A DNA stretch of 64,000 nt from Saccharopolyspora erythraea. Lineage in GTDB: Bacteria; Actinomycetota; Actinomycetes; Mycobacteriales; Pseudonocardiaceae. Below, one piece after another: positions 1 to 8,704 of the stretch. Location of the stretch: NCBI RefSeq assembly GCF_018141105.1, contig NZ_CP054839.1, forward strand, positions 2,108,001 to 2,172,000, in the 5' to 3' direction. A program made the position numbers and the translations under genes. The first letter of the stretch is position 1. Every line of letters begins with the position of its first letter. Under the pieces are notes generated by a model that made no database searches, had not been told where the DNA came from, and worked only from the letters and a program-made list of their open reading frames with translations.

Positions 1-699
1 CGAGTTTCCGGCCCAGCGCCCGCTGCGCGGGTCCGCGCCCGGGGCGGGCTTCGCCGTGCACGGCTGGCACCCGATCGACGGATAACCTGCCGGGACCAGC
101 GGGTTGACCAGCACCCCGTGCTCGGCGATGTAGGCGTCCATCTCCTCGTCGCTCCACGCCGCCAGCGGGTTGATCTTGACCAGGCCGTTGCGCTCGTCCC
201 AGGTCACGATCGGCGTGTTCGCCCTGGTCGGCGCCTCAACGCGCCGCACGCCGGTCACCCACGCCTCGTAGCGGGCCAGCGTGTTGCGCAGCGGCACCAC
301 CTTCCGCAGGAAGCAGCACCGGTTCGGGTCGCGTTCGAACAGGTTCGGCCCCTCGCTCGCGTCCTGCTCGGCCACCGACTGCTCGGGAACGGCGTTGACG
401 ATCGAGACGTCGTAGACCTGCGCCACGGCGTCGCGGGTGCCGATCGTCTCGGCGAAGTGGTAGCCGGTCTCCAGGAACAGCACGTCCACGCCCGGGCTGG
501 CCTTGGCTGCCAGGTCGACCAGGGCGGCGTCCTGCATGTTCGACGCGACGATGAGGTTCTCGCCGAAGGTGTCCGCGGCCCAGCGAAGCGCCTCCTCGGC
601 GGTGGCATCGGCCAGCCGCGGCGCGGCCTCCTCGGCCAGGGCGCGCAGCTCGTCGTCGCCGCGCCGGACGCCGACGTTCGTGGTGGTTTCGGCAGTCAT
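1..699 (-). CDS. cysH: Assimilatory APS/PAPS reductase CysH (3' end outside window)
   Basis: Reduces adenylyl sulfate (or PAPS) to sulfite in sulfate assimilation, feeding the sulfite reductase encoded just upstream. 233 codons are present with no stop before the window edge, so the C-terminus is missing. The cysteine pair C128-C129 and the later pair C211/C214 (in CQPC) form the CC...CxxC pattern of [4Fe-4S]-containing reductases. That pattern favours APS over PAPS as substrate by analogy with mycobacterial CysH; this is family knowledge, not proof. The ATG at 699 overlaps the stop of the preceding small gene (ATGA), indicating translational coupling in a sirA-(zinc ribbon)-cysH operon. Confidence 0.93.
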   Translation of the reverse strand, partial: MTAETTTNVGVRRGDDELRALAEEAAPRLADATAEEALRWAADTFGENLIVASNMQDAALVDLAAKASPGVDVLFLETGYHFAETIGTRDAVAQVYDVSIVNAVPEQSVAEQDASEGPNLFERDPNRCCFLRKVVPLRNTLARYEAWVTGVRRVEAPTRANTPIVTWDERNGLVKINPLAAWSDEEMDAYIAEHGVLVNPLVPAGYPSIGCQPCTAKPAPGADPRSGRWAGNS

Positions 700-863
700 G
701 ACTCTTCGGTTCCTCCGAGGGACAGTCCTACGAGGCTCACCTTGAAGACCCGCAGGCACGACTGACATTTCCACGCCCCGGCCGGTTCCGGCTCCGGAGT
801 GAGGTCCTCGTCACCGCAGTACGGGCAGTAGAACGGCACCGCCCTGCCTTCGGGCGCGCTCAC
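696..863 (-). CDS. Small zinc-ribbon protein between sulfite reductase and cysH
   Basis: A 55-residue protein starting at GTG 863, overlapping the sulfite reductase stop (GTGA) and ending in an ATGA overlap with cysH. It has two CxxC knuckles, CPYC and CQSC, about 17 residues apart, the layout of a rubredoxin-like or zinc-ribbon fold. No enzyme motif is visible. Being locked between the two enzymes by overlapping codons on both sides suggests a stoichiometric role with them, for example metal or electron handling, but the function is unknown. High confidence that it is a gene because both overlaps and the cysteines are in register. Confidence 0.8.
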   Translation of the reverse strand: MSAPEGRAVPFYCPYCGDEDLTPEPEPAGAWKCQSCLRVFKVSLVGLSLGGTEES

Positions 864-2572
864 TTCAGGTCGTCTTCCTCGGCCCTGGCGACCCACTGCG
901 CGAACCGCTCGCCCTCGTCGCGCTGGGCGAGGTAGCGGCGCACCAACCGCTCGACGTAGTCGCCGAGCTCGGCGGAGGTCACCTTGTGGCCGCGGATCTT
1001 GCGGCCGAAGCCGGCGTCGAGCCCGAGCCCGCCGCCCAGGTGCACCTGGAAGCCCTCGACCTGGTTGCCCTCGCCGTCGGGCACCATCTGCCCCTTGAGC
1101 CCGATGTCGGCGACCTGGGTGCGGGCGCAGGCGTTCGGGCACCCGTTGAGGTTGACCGTGACCGGGTTGTCGACATCGCCCTGGATGTCGGCCAGCCGCT
1201 CCTCCAGCTCGTTGATCAGGTCGATCGCGCGCTGCTTGGTCTCGACGATGGCCAGCTTGCAGAACTCGATGCCGGTGCAGGCCATCACGCTGCGCCGCCA
1301 CGGCGACGGGTCGGCCTGCAGCCCGAGCTTGCCGAGGTCGCCGACCAGGCCGTCCACATCGGACTCGGCCACGTCGAGCACCAGCAGGTTCTGCTCGACG
1401 GTGGTGCGCACCCGGGACGAGCCGACGCGCTCGGCGGCCTTGGCCACCTCCACCAGCGTCGAGCCGGTGACCCGACCGGCCTGCGACTTGACGCCGACGT
1501 AGAAGTTGCCGTCGTTCTGCTTGTGCACGCCGATGTGGTCGCGGGCGGCCGGGGTCTCCGGCGCCGGGCCGTCGATCAGCTTGCGGCCCAGGTACTCGTC
1601 CTCCAGCACCTGCCGGAACTTCTCCGCGCCCCAGTCGTTGACCAGGAACTTCAGCCGCGCGCGGTTGCGCAGCCTGCGGTAGCCGTAGTCGCGGAAGATC
1701 TGCACCACGCCGAGCCAGACCTCGGCGGCCTCCTCCAGCGGCACCCAGGCGCCCAGCCGGACCGCCAGCTTCGGGTTGGTCGACAGCCCGCCGCCGACCC
1801 ACACGTCGAAGCCCGGACCGTGCTCGGGGTGCACCACGCCGACCAGCGACACGTCGTTGATCTCGGGCACGGTGTCCCAGCGCGGGGAGCCGCTGATCGC
1901 GGTCTTGAACTTGCGCGGCAGGTTCGACAGCGACCTGTCGCCGATGTAGCGCTCGGAGATCTCCTTGATCGCCGGCGTGGCGTCGATGATCTCGTCCGCG
2001 GCGATCCCGGCGACCGGCGAGCCCAGCAGCACGCGCGGGCAGTCCCCGCAGGCCTCGGTGGTGTAGAGGCCGACCGACTCCAGCTTCTCCCAGATCGTCG
2101 GCACGTCCTCGACCCGCACCCAGTGCAGCTGCACGTTCTGCCGGTCGGTGATGTCGGCGGTGTCGCGCGCGTAGGTCTGGGCGATCTCACCGACCACGCG
2201 CAGCTGCTCGGTGGTCATCGCGCCGCCGTCGATGCGGATCCGCATCATGAAGTAGCGGTCGTCGAGGTCCTCGGGCTCGATGGTCCCGGTGCGCGCACCC
2301 GGGATGCCCGGGGCGCGCTGGGTGTACAGACCCCACCAGCGGAACCGTCCGCGCAGGTCGGCCGGGTCGATCGAGTCGAACCCGCCGTGGGCGTAGATCG
2401 TCTCGATCCGCTGCCGCACGTTGAGCGGGTTGTCGTCCTTCTTCGAGCGCTCGTTGGGGTTGAGCGGCTCGCGGTAGCCCAGCGCCCACTGCCCTTCACC
2501 GCGCTTCTTGCCCTTGCGGGCGGGCGTGCGGCGAGCGGGGGCGGTGGCGGGAGCTTCCGTCGGGGGGACCAT
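860..2572 (-). CDS. sirA: Ferredoxin-dependent assimilatory sulfite reductase (NirA/SirA type)
   Basis: Six-electron reduction of sulfite to sulfide with siroheme and a [4Fe-4S] cluster, cytoplasmic. 570 residues, normal for the monomeric NirA/SirA family. Two sulfite/nitrite reductase half-domains are visible. The cluster/siroheme ligands are in CTGIEFCKLA (about residue 431) and NGCPNACA (about residue 475), and TEACGDCPR lies in the N-terminal half. Start ATG 2572 has GGAGG about 7 bases upstream. It is the first long gene of the sulfur operon and is preceded by a leader peptide, so Cys-responsive attenuation is likely. The N-terminal 25 residues are basic and low-complexity. Confidence 0.95.
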   Translation of the reverse strand: MVPPTEAPATAPARRTPARKGKKRGEGQWALGYREPLNPNERSKKDDNPLNVRQRIETIYAHGGFDSIDPADLRGRFRWWGLYTQRAPGIPGARTGTIEPEDLDDRYFMMRIRIDGGAMTTEQLRVVGEIAQTYARDTADITDRQNVQLHWVRVEDVPTIWEKLESVGLYTTEACGDCPRVLLGSPVAGIAADEIIDATPAIKEISERYIGDRSLSNLPRKFKTAISGSPRWDTVPEINDVSLVGVVHPEHGPGFDVWVGGGLSTNPKLAVRLGAWVPLEEAAEVWLGVVQIFRDYGYRRLRNRARLKFLVNDWGAEKFRQVLEDEYLGRKLIDGPAPETPAARDHIGVHKQNDGNFYVGVKSQAGRVTGSTLVEVAKAAERVGSSRVRTTVEQNLLVLDVAESDVDGLVGDLGKLGLQADPSPWRRSVMACTGIEFCKLAIVETKQRAIDLINELEERLADIQGDVDNPVTVNLNGCPNACARTQVADIGLKGQMVPDGEGNQVEGFQVHLGGGLGLDAGFGRKIRGHKVTSAELGDYVERLVRRYLAQRDEGERFAQWVARAEEDDLK

Positions 2573-2648
2573 CGTCGGACCTCCGGGGAGTGGATTGGCG
2601 CGGTGACGCCCGCTTCGAACCCCGTCGGCGGTGACGGACGTCCTCGCG

Positions 2649-2668
2649 GTCGGCGACCCGGCGCCGAC
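2649..2668 (-). terminator. Candidate attenuator hairpin between leader peptide and sirA
   Basis: Inverted repeat with 7-bp arms (2649-2655 and 2662-2668) and a 6-base loop, starting 28 bases past the leader peptide stop. It is not followed by a T-run, so it would act as a weak or Rho-assisted terminator, or not at all. The position is what suggests attenuation. Confidence 0.3.
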
Positions 2669-2695
2669 TGGACAGTGCGAATCGCGGCGGCGGGA

Positions 2696-2785
2696 TCAGT
2701 CCGTGCAACGGCACAGGGCGCTGGAGACCCGCCGCAGGTCCACGTAGCGGCGGGAGGTCAGCAGCACCTCCGTCACGGTCACCAT
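2696..2785 (-). CDS. Cys-containing leader peptide upstream of the sulfur operon
   Basis: A 29-codon ORF from ATG 2785 to TGA 2696, reading MVTVTEVLLTSRRYVDLRRV and then ending in two near-adjacent cysteines (LCRC) just before the stop. Actinobacteria carry short leader ORFs of the pattern LTSRRxVDLxRVxSxLC ahead of sulfur-assimilation genes. In mycobacteria such Cys-containing upstream ORFs mediate cysteine-responsive attenuation. Here it lies 123 bases before sirA and divergently from hemW. Ribosome stalling at the Cys codons when cysteinyl-tRNA is scarce would be expected to raise downstream expression; that part is inference. Confidence 0.75.
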   Translation of the reverse strand: MVTVTEVLLTSRRYVDLRRVSSALCRCTD

Positions 2786-2930
2786 GCAGGTAAGCGTGAC
2801 ACGTGCTCAGCGGCTGGACAAAGCGCATCCGCATGGTGGGACGGCCTTGAGTTCGGTCACATTTTTTGTGCCGGAACAGTGGCGCAACGCTCCGGAAACC
2901 GGTTTAGCCGGGCTCTGGAACACTGGAGCC

Positions 2931-4160
2931 GTGCCTTCCCGACCACCCCCTGGCGAACCGGCTCCCAGCGACGGCGCCCTGCCACCGAGCGCCCTGGCGG
3001 GCCTCGGTTCGCGGCCGTTCGGCGTGTACGTCCACGTGCCGTTCTGCGCCACCAGGTGCGGCTACTGCGACTTCAACACCTACACCGCCGACGAGCTGGG
3101 CTCCTCGGCCGGCTTCGGTAGCTGGCTGGAGGGCCTGCGCGCGGAGCTCGACCTCGGGTCCCGGGCACTCGACGCCGGCGGCGAGCCGGTCCCGGCGGCC
3201 GGAACGGTGTTCGTGGGCGGCGGCACGCCGTCGCTGCTCGGAGCGGAGCGGCTGGGCGAGGTCCTCGACGCGGTGCGCTCGTCGTTCGGGCTGGCCGACG
3301 GAGCCGAGGTCACCACGGAGTCGAACCCGGAGTCGACCTCCCCGGAGTTCTTCGAGGGGATCGCCGCGGCGGGCTACACACGGGTCTCGCTGGGCATGCA
3401 GTCGGCCGCCCCGCACGTGCTGCGGGTGCTGGAGCGCAGGCACACCCCGGGGCGGGCGGTCGCGGCCGCCCGGGAGGCGCGGGCCGCCGGGTTCGGCCAC
3501 GTCAACCTGGACCTGATCTACGGGACGCCAGGGGAGACCGACGACGACCTGCGCGCCTCGCTCGACGCGGTGCTCGAAGCCGGGGTCGACCACGTCTCGG
3601 CGTACTCGCTCATCGTGGAGGACGGCACCGCGATGGCCCGCAAGGTGCGGCGCGGCGACCTGCCGATGCCCGACGACGACGTGCTGGCCGACCGCTACGA
3701 ACTGCTGGACGAGTTCCTCGGCGGCGCGGGGCTGCACTGGTACGAGGTGTCGAACTGGGCGCGCGACGACGCCGCACGCTGCATGCACAACATCGGTTAC
3801 TGGCAGGGCGGCGACTGGTGGGGCGCCGGTCCCGGCGCGCACAGCCACGTCGGCGGCGTGCGGTGGTGGAACGTCAAGCACCCGGCGCGCTACTCGGCAC
3901 TGCTGGCCGAGGGCGCCTCACCGGCGCTGGCGCGCGAGCTCCTCGACCCGGAGGACCAGCGGATCGAGCGCGTGATGCTGGAGCTGCGGCTGGCCTCCGG
4001 GCTGCCCCTGGCGGTTCTCGACGAAGCGGGCCGGGTGGCGGCGAAGGAGGCCGTCGCCGACGGCCTCCTTCGCGTGGACGCCCTCGCGGCGGGCCGCTGC
4101 GTGCTCACCGACCGCGGCCGCCTCCTCGCCGACGGCGTGATCCAGCGCCTGATCACGTGA
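2931..4160 (+). CDS. hemW: Radical SAM heme chaperone HemW
   Basis: Radical SAM protein of the HemN/HemW family. The [4Fe-4S]-SAM motif is CATRCGYC (C39, C43, C46), followed by the GGGTPS SAM-binding segment. The short N-terminus and lack of the HemN-specific extension point to HemW, a heme-delivery chaperone, rather than coproporphyrinogen dehydrogenase. The frame is open upstream to 2784, but GTG 2931 places the conserved FGVYVHVPFC segment about 30 residues in, as usual for the family. It is divergent from the sulfur operon and shares its promoter region. 409 residues. Confidence 0.9.
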   Translation: MPSRPPPGEPAPSDGALPPSALAGLGSRPFGVYVHVPFCATRCGYCDFNTYTADELGSSAGFGSWLEGLRAELDLGSRALDAGGEPVPAAGTVFVGGGTPSLLGAERLGEVLDAVRSSFGLADGAEVTTESNPESTSPEFFEGIAAAGYTRVSLGMQSAAPHVLRVLERRHTPGRAVAAAREARAAGFGHVNLDLIYGTPGETDDDLRASLDAVLEAGVDHVSAYSLIVEDGTAMARKVRRGDLPMPDDDVLADRYELLDEFLGGAGLHWYEVSNWARDDAARCMHNIGYWQGGDWWGAGPGAHSHVGGVRWWNVKHPARYSALLAEGASPALARELLDPEDQRIERVMLELRLASGLPLAVLDEAGRVAAKEAVADGLLRVDALAAGRCVLTDRGRLLADGVIQRLIT

Positions 4161-4207
4161 AGGTGTGACCATCCGCACGCAGGGCGGATCCGTCGGTGCG
4201 GGTGAGC

Positions 4208-4615
4208 TCACGCGGGGGAGCTGACCCGGATCCCGTTGGCGGTCGTGGCTTCGGCCAGGCGGGCGTCGTAGGTGATCATCAGGTCGGCGTCGAGCGCGAT
4301 GGCGGCGGCGAGGTGGATCGCGTCGAGTGAGCGCAGCCGGTTCGGTTCGACCCGGCGTGCGAAATTCATGATCTCGAAGTCCAGCGGATGCTCGGCGATG
4401 CCGAGCATCGCCGTTCGCAGGTCATCGGCGATCTCCTGGTAAGTGGCGCCCACCCGGTTGCGAAGGGCGCGCGCGACCTCGGTCCAGGCCAGGGAAGTGG
4501 ACACCAGAAGGGCCTTGTCGAGATGGAGGCGGTCGATCTCTTCCGCCAGCGGCAGGGACTCCGCTTCCAGGAACGCGCGCTTGAGGATCGCGCTGCTGTC
4601 CACGTAAACGCGCAT
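4208..4615 (-). CDS. vapC: PIN-domain ribonuclease toxin, VapC family
   Basis: 135-residue PIN-domain protein, the usual VapC size. The acidic metal-binding residues appear in order: D6 (YVDSSA), E46 (WTEVARA), D98 (SLDAIHLA) and D117 (TYDARL). VapC toxins are Mg-dependent RNases, many cleaving initiator tRNA or rRNA; the target here cannot be read from sequence. The ATG overlaps the antitoxin stop by one base (TGATG), so toxin synthesis is coupled to antitoxin translation. All catalytic acids are present, so the toxin looks intact. Confidence 0.9.
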   Translation of the reverse strand: MRVYVDSSAILKRAFLEAESLPLAEEIDRLHLDKALLVSTSLAWTEVARALRNRVGATYQEIADDLRTAMLGIAEHPLDFEIMNFARRVEPNRLRSLDAIHLAAAIALDADLMITYDARLAEATTANGIRVSSPA

Positions 4616-4884
4616 CAGAAGCGGTCCTCGCGGTCGAGCAGATCCGCGGTGCTCTGCCCATCAGGCAGCTTCCTGGTCGGGATGACCTTCCGGTACGCGC
4701 CCCGGGGAGGCAGTACCTTCCCGGAACTGATCAGGTGGTCCCACTCTTGCGCGGGTTCGCCCGCCAGGCCCAGATACCGGTCGACCGCTTCGCGGAGCAG
4801 ATCCTGCTGGGAACGACCGGAACGCTCCGCCTCGGCGCGCAGAGCCGCTTCCACCTCTGGGCGAAGGCGCAGGTTGAGTGCCAT
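4615..4884 (-). CDS. vapB: VapB-type antitoxin with ribbon-helix-helix N-terminus
   Basis: 89 residues from ATG 4884. The N-terminus ([20 protein letters not shown]) is a short beta-strand followed by two helices (then [14 protein letters not shown]), typical of ribbon-helix-helix DNA-binding antitoxins. The C-terminal half carries the acidic/aromatic tail expected to wrap the PIN toxin. It lies immediately upstream of vapC with a one-base overlap. A palindromic GGTACC repeat starts ten bases ahead of its start codon, fitting autorepression. The frame is open farther upstream, but the RHH start and operator position fix ATG 4884. Confidence 0.85.
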   Translation of the reverse strand: MALNLRLRPEVEAALRAEAERSGRSQQDLLREAVDRYLGLAGEPAQEWDHLISSGKVLPPRGAYRKVIPTRKLPDGQSTADLLDREDRF

Positions 4885-4893
4885 GTTGTCGAT

Positions 4894-4911
4894 GGTACCG
4901 ATTTTGGTACC
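4894..4911. promoter_or_regulatory. Candidate VapB operator (GGTACC-N6-GGTACC)
   Basis: Two copies of the self-complementary hexamer GGTACC (4894-4899 and 4906-4911) separated by GATTTT, just upstream of the antitoxin ATG. Dyad sites with about 12-bp spacing are what paired ribbon-helix-helix dimers bind. No other such repeat was noticed nearby. Confidence 0.6.
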
Positions 4912-4943
4912 GAAGTGGCACCAGCGTTCGGCCGCCGCACTCA

Positions 4944-5249
4944 TCAACGGCGGTAGGCGTCCAGCTCCAGCACCCGGACGTGCAGGACCGTGCGCTGGTG
5001 CAGGGCCGCGCGCAGGGCGCGGTGCAGGCCGTCCTCCAGGTACAGCTCCCCACGCCACTGCACGGCGTGCGGGAAGAGGTCGCCGAAGAAGGTCGAGTCC
5101 GGGCTGAGCAGCCGGTCGAGCTTGAGGACCTTGGTCGTGGTGACCAGCTCTTCCATCCGCACCTGGCGGGGTGGGATCTTGGACCAGTCGTTGGTGGTCA
5201 GGTGGTGCTCCGGGTAGGGCCGCCCCTCGCGGACGTCTTTGAAGATCAC
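4944..5249 (-). CDS. Conserved actinobacterial protein next to hrcA, function unknown
   Basis: About 101 residues, containing [20 protein letters not shown], a stretch reminiscent of ParB/sulfiredoxin-like folds (a GHHR-type motif would be expected; here it is DGLHRAL). The neighbour of hrcA in mycobacteria (Rv2375) is of similar size and position. I chose GTG 5249 because GGAGG lies about 13 bases upstream; GTG 5261 is possible but would overlap that ribosome site. It is transcribed divergently from hrcA. Some pipelines label this family VapB-like because of genomic context, but no RHH domain is visible. Confidence 0.7.
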   Translation of the reverse strand: MIFKDVREGRPYPEHHLTTNDWSKIPPRQVRMEELVTTTKVLKLDRLLSPDSTFFGDLFPHAVQWRGELYLEDGLHRALRAALHQRTVLHVRVLELDAYRR

Positions 5250-5429
5250 GGCTGGTGGCACCTCCCGGGCGCGGCGGGGCCGCGGCGGGGTCGTCGGTCC
5301 TGTCGTCGCCAGCGGAGGTTACCGGCCGCGCGCCGCGGTGCTCGGCCACGGTGCGCGAGCACCGTAAACTCGACAGGCGGGGCACCGGTGACGGTGCGCA
5401 GCGGCTGGTTTCGGACAGGAGGTCAGGAG

Positions 5430-6461
5430 GTGACGACGGTGAACGCTGACCAGCGCCGCTTCGAGGTGCTGCGTGCGATCGTGGCCGACTACGTGTCCAC
5501 GAACGAGCCGGTCGGTTCGAAGGCGCTCGTCGACCGCCACAACCTCGGCGTGTCCAGCGCCACCGTGCGCAACGACATGGCGACGCTGGAGGAGGAGGGC
5601 CTGATCGCCCAGCCGCACACCAGCGCGGGCCGGATCCCGACCGACAAGGGCTACCGGCTCTTCGTGGACCGGCTGCACGAGATCAAGCCGCTCACCGGCG
5701 CCGAGCGCAGGGCCATCCAGGCGTTCCTCGACGGTGCGCTCGACCTCGACGACGTGATGCGCCGCAGCGTGCGCCTGCTGGCCCAGCTGACCCAGCAGGT
5801 CGCGGTGGTGCAGTACCCGACGCTGACCCGCTCGACGGTCCGGCACGTCGAGGTGGTCCCGATCACCCCGGCCCGGCTGATGCTGGTGCTGATCACCGAC
5901 ACCGGCCGCGTCGACCAGCGGATGGTCGACCTCGGCGACGTCATCGGCGACGACGAGGTCGGGCGCATGCGCACCGTGCTGAACTCGGCCATGGCCGAGA
6001 AGCGGCTGGCCGACGCCTCCGCCGCCGTGGCCGAGCTGCCCGAACAGGCACCGTCGGAGCTGCGGGACGCCATGACCAGGGTGTGCAGCGTGCTCATCGA
6101 GTCGTTGGTCGAGCACCCCGAGGAACGTATGGTGCTCGGCGGCACGCCGAACCTGACCCGCAACGTGACCGACTTCCCCAACTCGCTGCGCCAGGTCCTC
6201 GAAGCACTCGAGGAGCAGGTCGTGGTGCTCAAGCTGCTGGCCGCGGCGCGGGACTCGCGTACCGTCACGGTCCGCATCGGCATGGAGAACGAGGCCGAGG
6301 AGATGCAGACGACCTCGGTGGTGTCCACCGGATACGGTTCGCATGGCATGGTGCTTGGTGGCATGGGCGTGGTCGGCCCTACCCGGATGGACTACCCGGG
6401 AACGATGGCGGCGGTGCGCGCCGTTGCAGCATATGTGGGGGAGATCCTGGCCGGCCGGTGA
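5430..6461 (+). CDS. hrcA: Heat-inducible transcription repressor HrcA
   Basis: Repressor of groE/dnaK-class heat-shock genes through CIRCE operators. It has an N-terminal winged helix ([17 protein letters not shown] ... [18 protein letters not shown]) and a C-terminal HrcA domain ending in [15 protein letters not shown]. There are two good GTG starts, 5430 and 5439, each preceded by AGGAGG at 8 bases; I give the longer, and they differ by three residues. 343 residues, normal. It heads hrcA-dnaJ-rsmE. I did not find a clear CIRCE element in the upstream 180 bases, so autoregulation is not evident. Confidence 0.95.
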   Translation: MTTVNADQRRFEVLRAIVADYVSTNEPVGSKALVDRHNLGVSSATVRNDMATLEEEGLIAQPHTSAGRIPTDKGYRLFVDRLHEIKPLTGAERRAIQAFLDGALDLDDVMRRSVRLLAQLTQQVAVVQYPTLTRSTVRHVEVVPITPARLMLVLITDTGRVDQRMVDLGDVIGDDEVGRMRTVLNSAMAEKRLADASAAVAELPEQAPSELRDAMTRVCSVLIESLVEHPEERMVLGGTPNLTRNVTDFPNSLRQVLEALEEQVVVLKLLAAARDSRTVTVRIGMENEAEEMQTTSVVSTGYGSHGMVLGGMGVVGPTRMDYPGTMAAVRAVAAYVGEILAGR

Positions 6462-6515
6462 CTCGCGGCCGGGCCAGCCCGCAACTCGTCGATCGAGCAG
6501 AGGAAGACTCAGAAG

Positions 6516-7685
6516 GTGGCCAGGGACTATTACGGGACCCTCGGGGTGGCCAAGGACGCTACGCCGGAGCAGATCAAGCGGGCTTACCGCAAGCTCGCCA
6601 GGGAGTTGCACCCCGACGTCAACGCCGACGACGGCGCGCAGGAGCGCTTCCGCGAGGTGACGACCGCCTACGAGGTGCTGTCGGACCCGAAGAAGCGCCA
6701 GATCGTCGACCTGGGCGGAGACCCGCTGTCCAACGGCGGCGGCGCCGGACCCGGCGGGGGCGACCCGTTCGCCGGCTTCGGCGGGCTCGGCGACATCATG
6801 GACGCCTTCTTCGGCGGTGGTGCGGCAGGCGGCGGCCGCGGTCCGCGCAGCCGCGTGCAGCCCGGTTCCGACGCGCTGCTGCGTCTGGAGCTGACGCTGG
6901 AGGAGTGCGCCAGCGGTGTGAACCGCGACATCACCGTCGACACGGCGGTGCTGTGCGACTCCTGCGACGGCGGCGGTTCCCGCGCAGGCAGCGCGCCGTC
7001 GACCTGTGACACCTGCGGCGGCCGCGGCGAGGTGCAGTCGGTGCAGCGCTCGTTCCTCGGCCAGGTCATGACCTCCCGCCCGTGCCCGGTGTGCCGCGGC
7101 TTCGGCGAGGTCATCACCGACCCGTGCCAGCAGTGCAGCGGCGACGGCCGGGTCCGCGCCCGGCGCACCATCACGGTCAAGATCCCGGCCGGTGTCGGCG
7201 ACGGCATGCGGGTCCGGCTGGCGGGCGAGGGCGAGGTCGGCCCGGGCGGAGGCCCGCCCGGCGACCTGTTCGTCGAGGTCGAGGAGCTGCCGCACGAGCG
7301 CTTCACCCGCGACGGCGCCGACCTGCACTGCAACGTCGAGGTCCCGATGACCGCCGCCGCCCTGGGCACCGTGATCAGGCTGCACACGCTCAGCGGCGAG
7401 GAGGAGCTGACGGTCGAGCCGGGCACCCAGCCGGGCACCGAGCACGTGCTCACCGGGCACGGACTGCCGAAGCTGCGGTCCAACGGCCGCGTGAGCGGAC
7501 ACGGCGACCTGCACGTCCACCTCGACGTGCAGGTGCCGACCAGGCTCGACGAGCAGCAGAGCGAGCTGCTGCGCCAGCTCGCCTCGATCCGCGGCGAGGA
7601 GCAGCCGGAGCCGACGGTCACCGCCAACGGCAACGGGCAGCGGCACGGGCTGTTCTCGCGGTTCCGCTCGTTCGGGCACCGCTGA
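6516..7685 (+). CDS. dnaJ: Chaperone DnaJ (DnaJ2, hrcA-linked copy)
   Basis: Hsp40 co-chaperone stimulating DnaK ATPase. Order of parts: J domain with HPD at 32-34; Gly-rich segment 70-110; four CxxCxGxG zinc repeats ([32 protein letters not shown]); C-terminal substrate-binding domains. 389 residues. GTG start, 54 bases after hrcA. Position in the hrcA operon marks it as the second actinobacterial dnaJ; the first normally sits with dnaK-grpE. Confidence 0.96.
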   Translation: MARDYYGTLGVAKDATPEQIKRAYRKLARELHPDVNADDGAQERFREVTTAYEVLSDPKKRQIVDLGGDPLSNGGGAGPGGGDPFAGFGGLGDIMDAFFGGGAAGGGRGPRSRVQPGSDALLRLELTLEECASGVNRDITVDTAVLCDSCDGGGSRAGSAPSTCDTCGGRGEVQSVQRSFLGQVMTSRPCPVCRGFGEVITDPCQQCSGDGRVRARRTITVKIPAGVGDGMRVRLAGEGEVGPGGGPPGDLFVEVEELPHERFTRDGADLHCNVEVPMTAAALGTVIRLHTLSGEEELTVEPGTQPGTEHVLTGHGLPKLRSNGRVSGHGDLHVHLDVQVPTRLDEQQSELLRQLASIRGEEQPEPTVTANGNGQRHGLFSRFRSFGHR

Positions 7686-7686
7686 G

Positions 7687-8424
7687 GTGTCGCTGGCGGT
7701 CTTCTCCGTCGACGAGCTGCCCGCCGTCGGCGGCGCTGCGCTGTCGGGGCCCGAGGGCAGGCACGCGGCCACGGTGCGGCGCATCGGCGTCGGTGAGCAC
7801 CTGCTGCTCTCGGACGGCCGCGGCGGCATGGCGCGGTGCTCGGTGACTTCCACCACGCGCGACTCGCTGGAGCTGGACGTCGAGGAGACCTGGCTGGTGC
7901 CTCGGCCCGCCCTGCGGGTGACGCTGGCCCAGGCGCTGGTCAAGGGCGACCGCGGCGAGCTGGCCGTGGAGCTGGCGACCGAGGCGGGCGTCGACGGCGT
8001 GCTGCCGTGGAAGGCCGCCCGCTGCGTCGCGCGCTGGGACGACGGCCCGCGCGGTGCGAAGGCGCTGGGGCGCTGGCGCAGCACGGTGGCGCAGGCCGCA
8101 AAGCAGGCCCGGCGGCCGTGGACCCCCGAGGTCGCCGAACCGGTCACCACCCGGCAGCTGTCGCGGGTGGTGGCCGAGGCCGATGCCGCGGTGGTGCTGC
8201 ACGAGTCGGCCCCGACCCCGCTGGCTTCGGCGGACCTGCCCGCCGAGGGCGAGCTCGTGCTGGTGGTGGGCCCCGAGGGCGGCGTCGGCGAGGACGAGCT
8301 CGAGGTGCTGACCGAGGCGGGTGCTCAGGCGGTGCGGCTGGGGCCGTCGGTGCTGCGGGCGTCGACCGCCGCCGCGGTGGCGCTGGGTGCGCTCGGAGTC
8401 CTCACGCACCGCTGGGACGTCTGA
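7687..8424 (+). CDS. rsmE: 16S rRNA (uracil1498-N3)-methyltransferase RsmE
   Basis: SPOUT-class methyltransferase that methylates U1498 of 16S rRNA. The C-terminal knot motif is visible as VVGPEGGVGEDEL followed by RLGPSVLRASTAA, which binds SAM. The PUA-like N-terminal domain covers about residues 1-75. 245 residues. GTG start lies one base after the dnaJ stop, so the two are translated as a unit. Confidence 0.94.
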   Translation: MSLAVFSVDELPAVGGAALSGPEGRHAATVRRIGVGEHLLLSDGRGGMARCSVTSTTRDSLELDVEETWLVPRPALRVTLAQALVKGDRGELAVELATEAGVDGVLPWKAARCVARWDDGPRGAKALGRWRSTVAQAAKQARRPWTPEVAEPVTTRQLSRVVAEADAAVVLHESAPTPLASADLPAEGELVLVVGPEGGVGEDELEVLTEAGAQAVRLGPSVLRASTAAAVALGALGVLTHRWDV

Positions 8425-8704
8425 GCGTTCTGTCAGTTTCTGGCCGATTATTTTGCGGGTTCGGAAAAAAATCACCAGACTTGTAGCGCGTTCGTGTGAC
8501 TGAACGATACTCTCAGTTGCGAGAGGACTGCGGTGCGCAGCTTCGCGGCGTGACGCACGCGGTCCTGGACACCTCGCCGGGCACCTCCCCCCTCGGCCCG
8601 GTGAGGGTCGCGCCGCAGCTGGCCAACCCCCAGACCCAGCTGCGGCGCGGCGTCCCGCGGCGAACCGATCAACTCCTCCGCGCCGGACGGGATAACCTGC
8701 GGGC

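Noticed and set aside
5250-5429. CIRCE operator upstream of hrcA
   Set aside because: No TTAGCACTC-N9-GAGTGCTAA-like dyad could be seen; only GC-rich short repeats.
5319-8150. Minus-strand frame of about 940 codons opposite hrcA-dnaJ-rsmE
   Set aside because: Composition is that of a shadow frame (Ala/Arg/His/Val-rich); the plus strand holds three recognisable genes.
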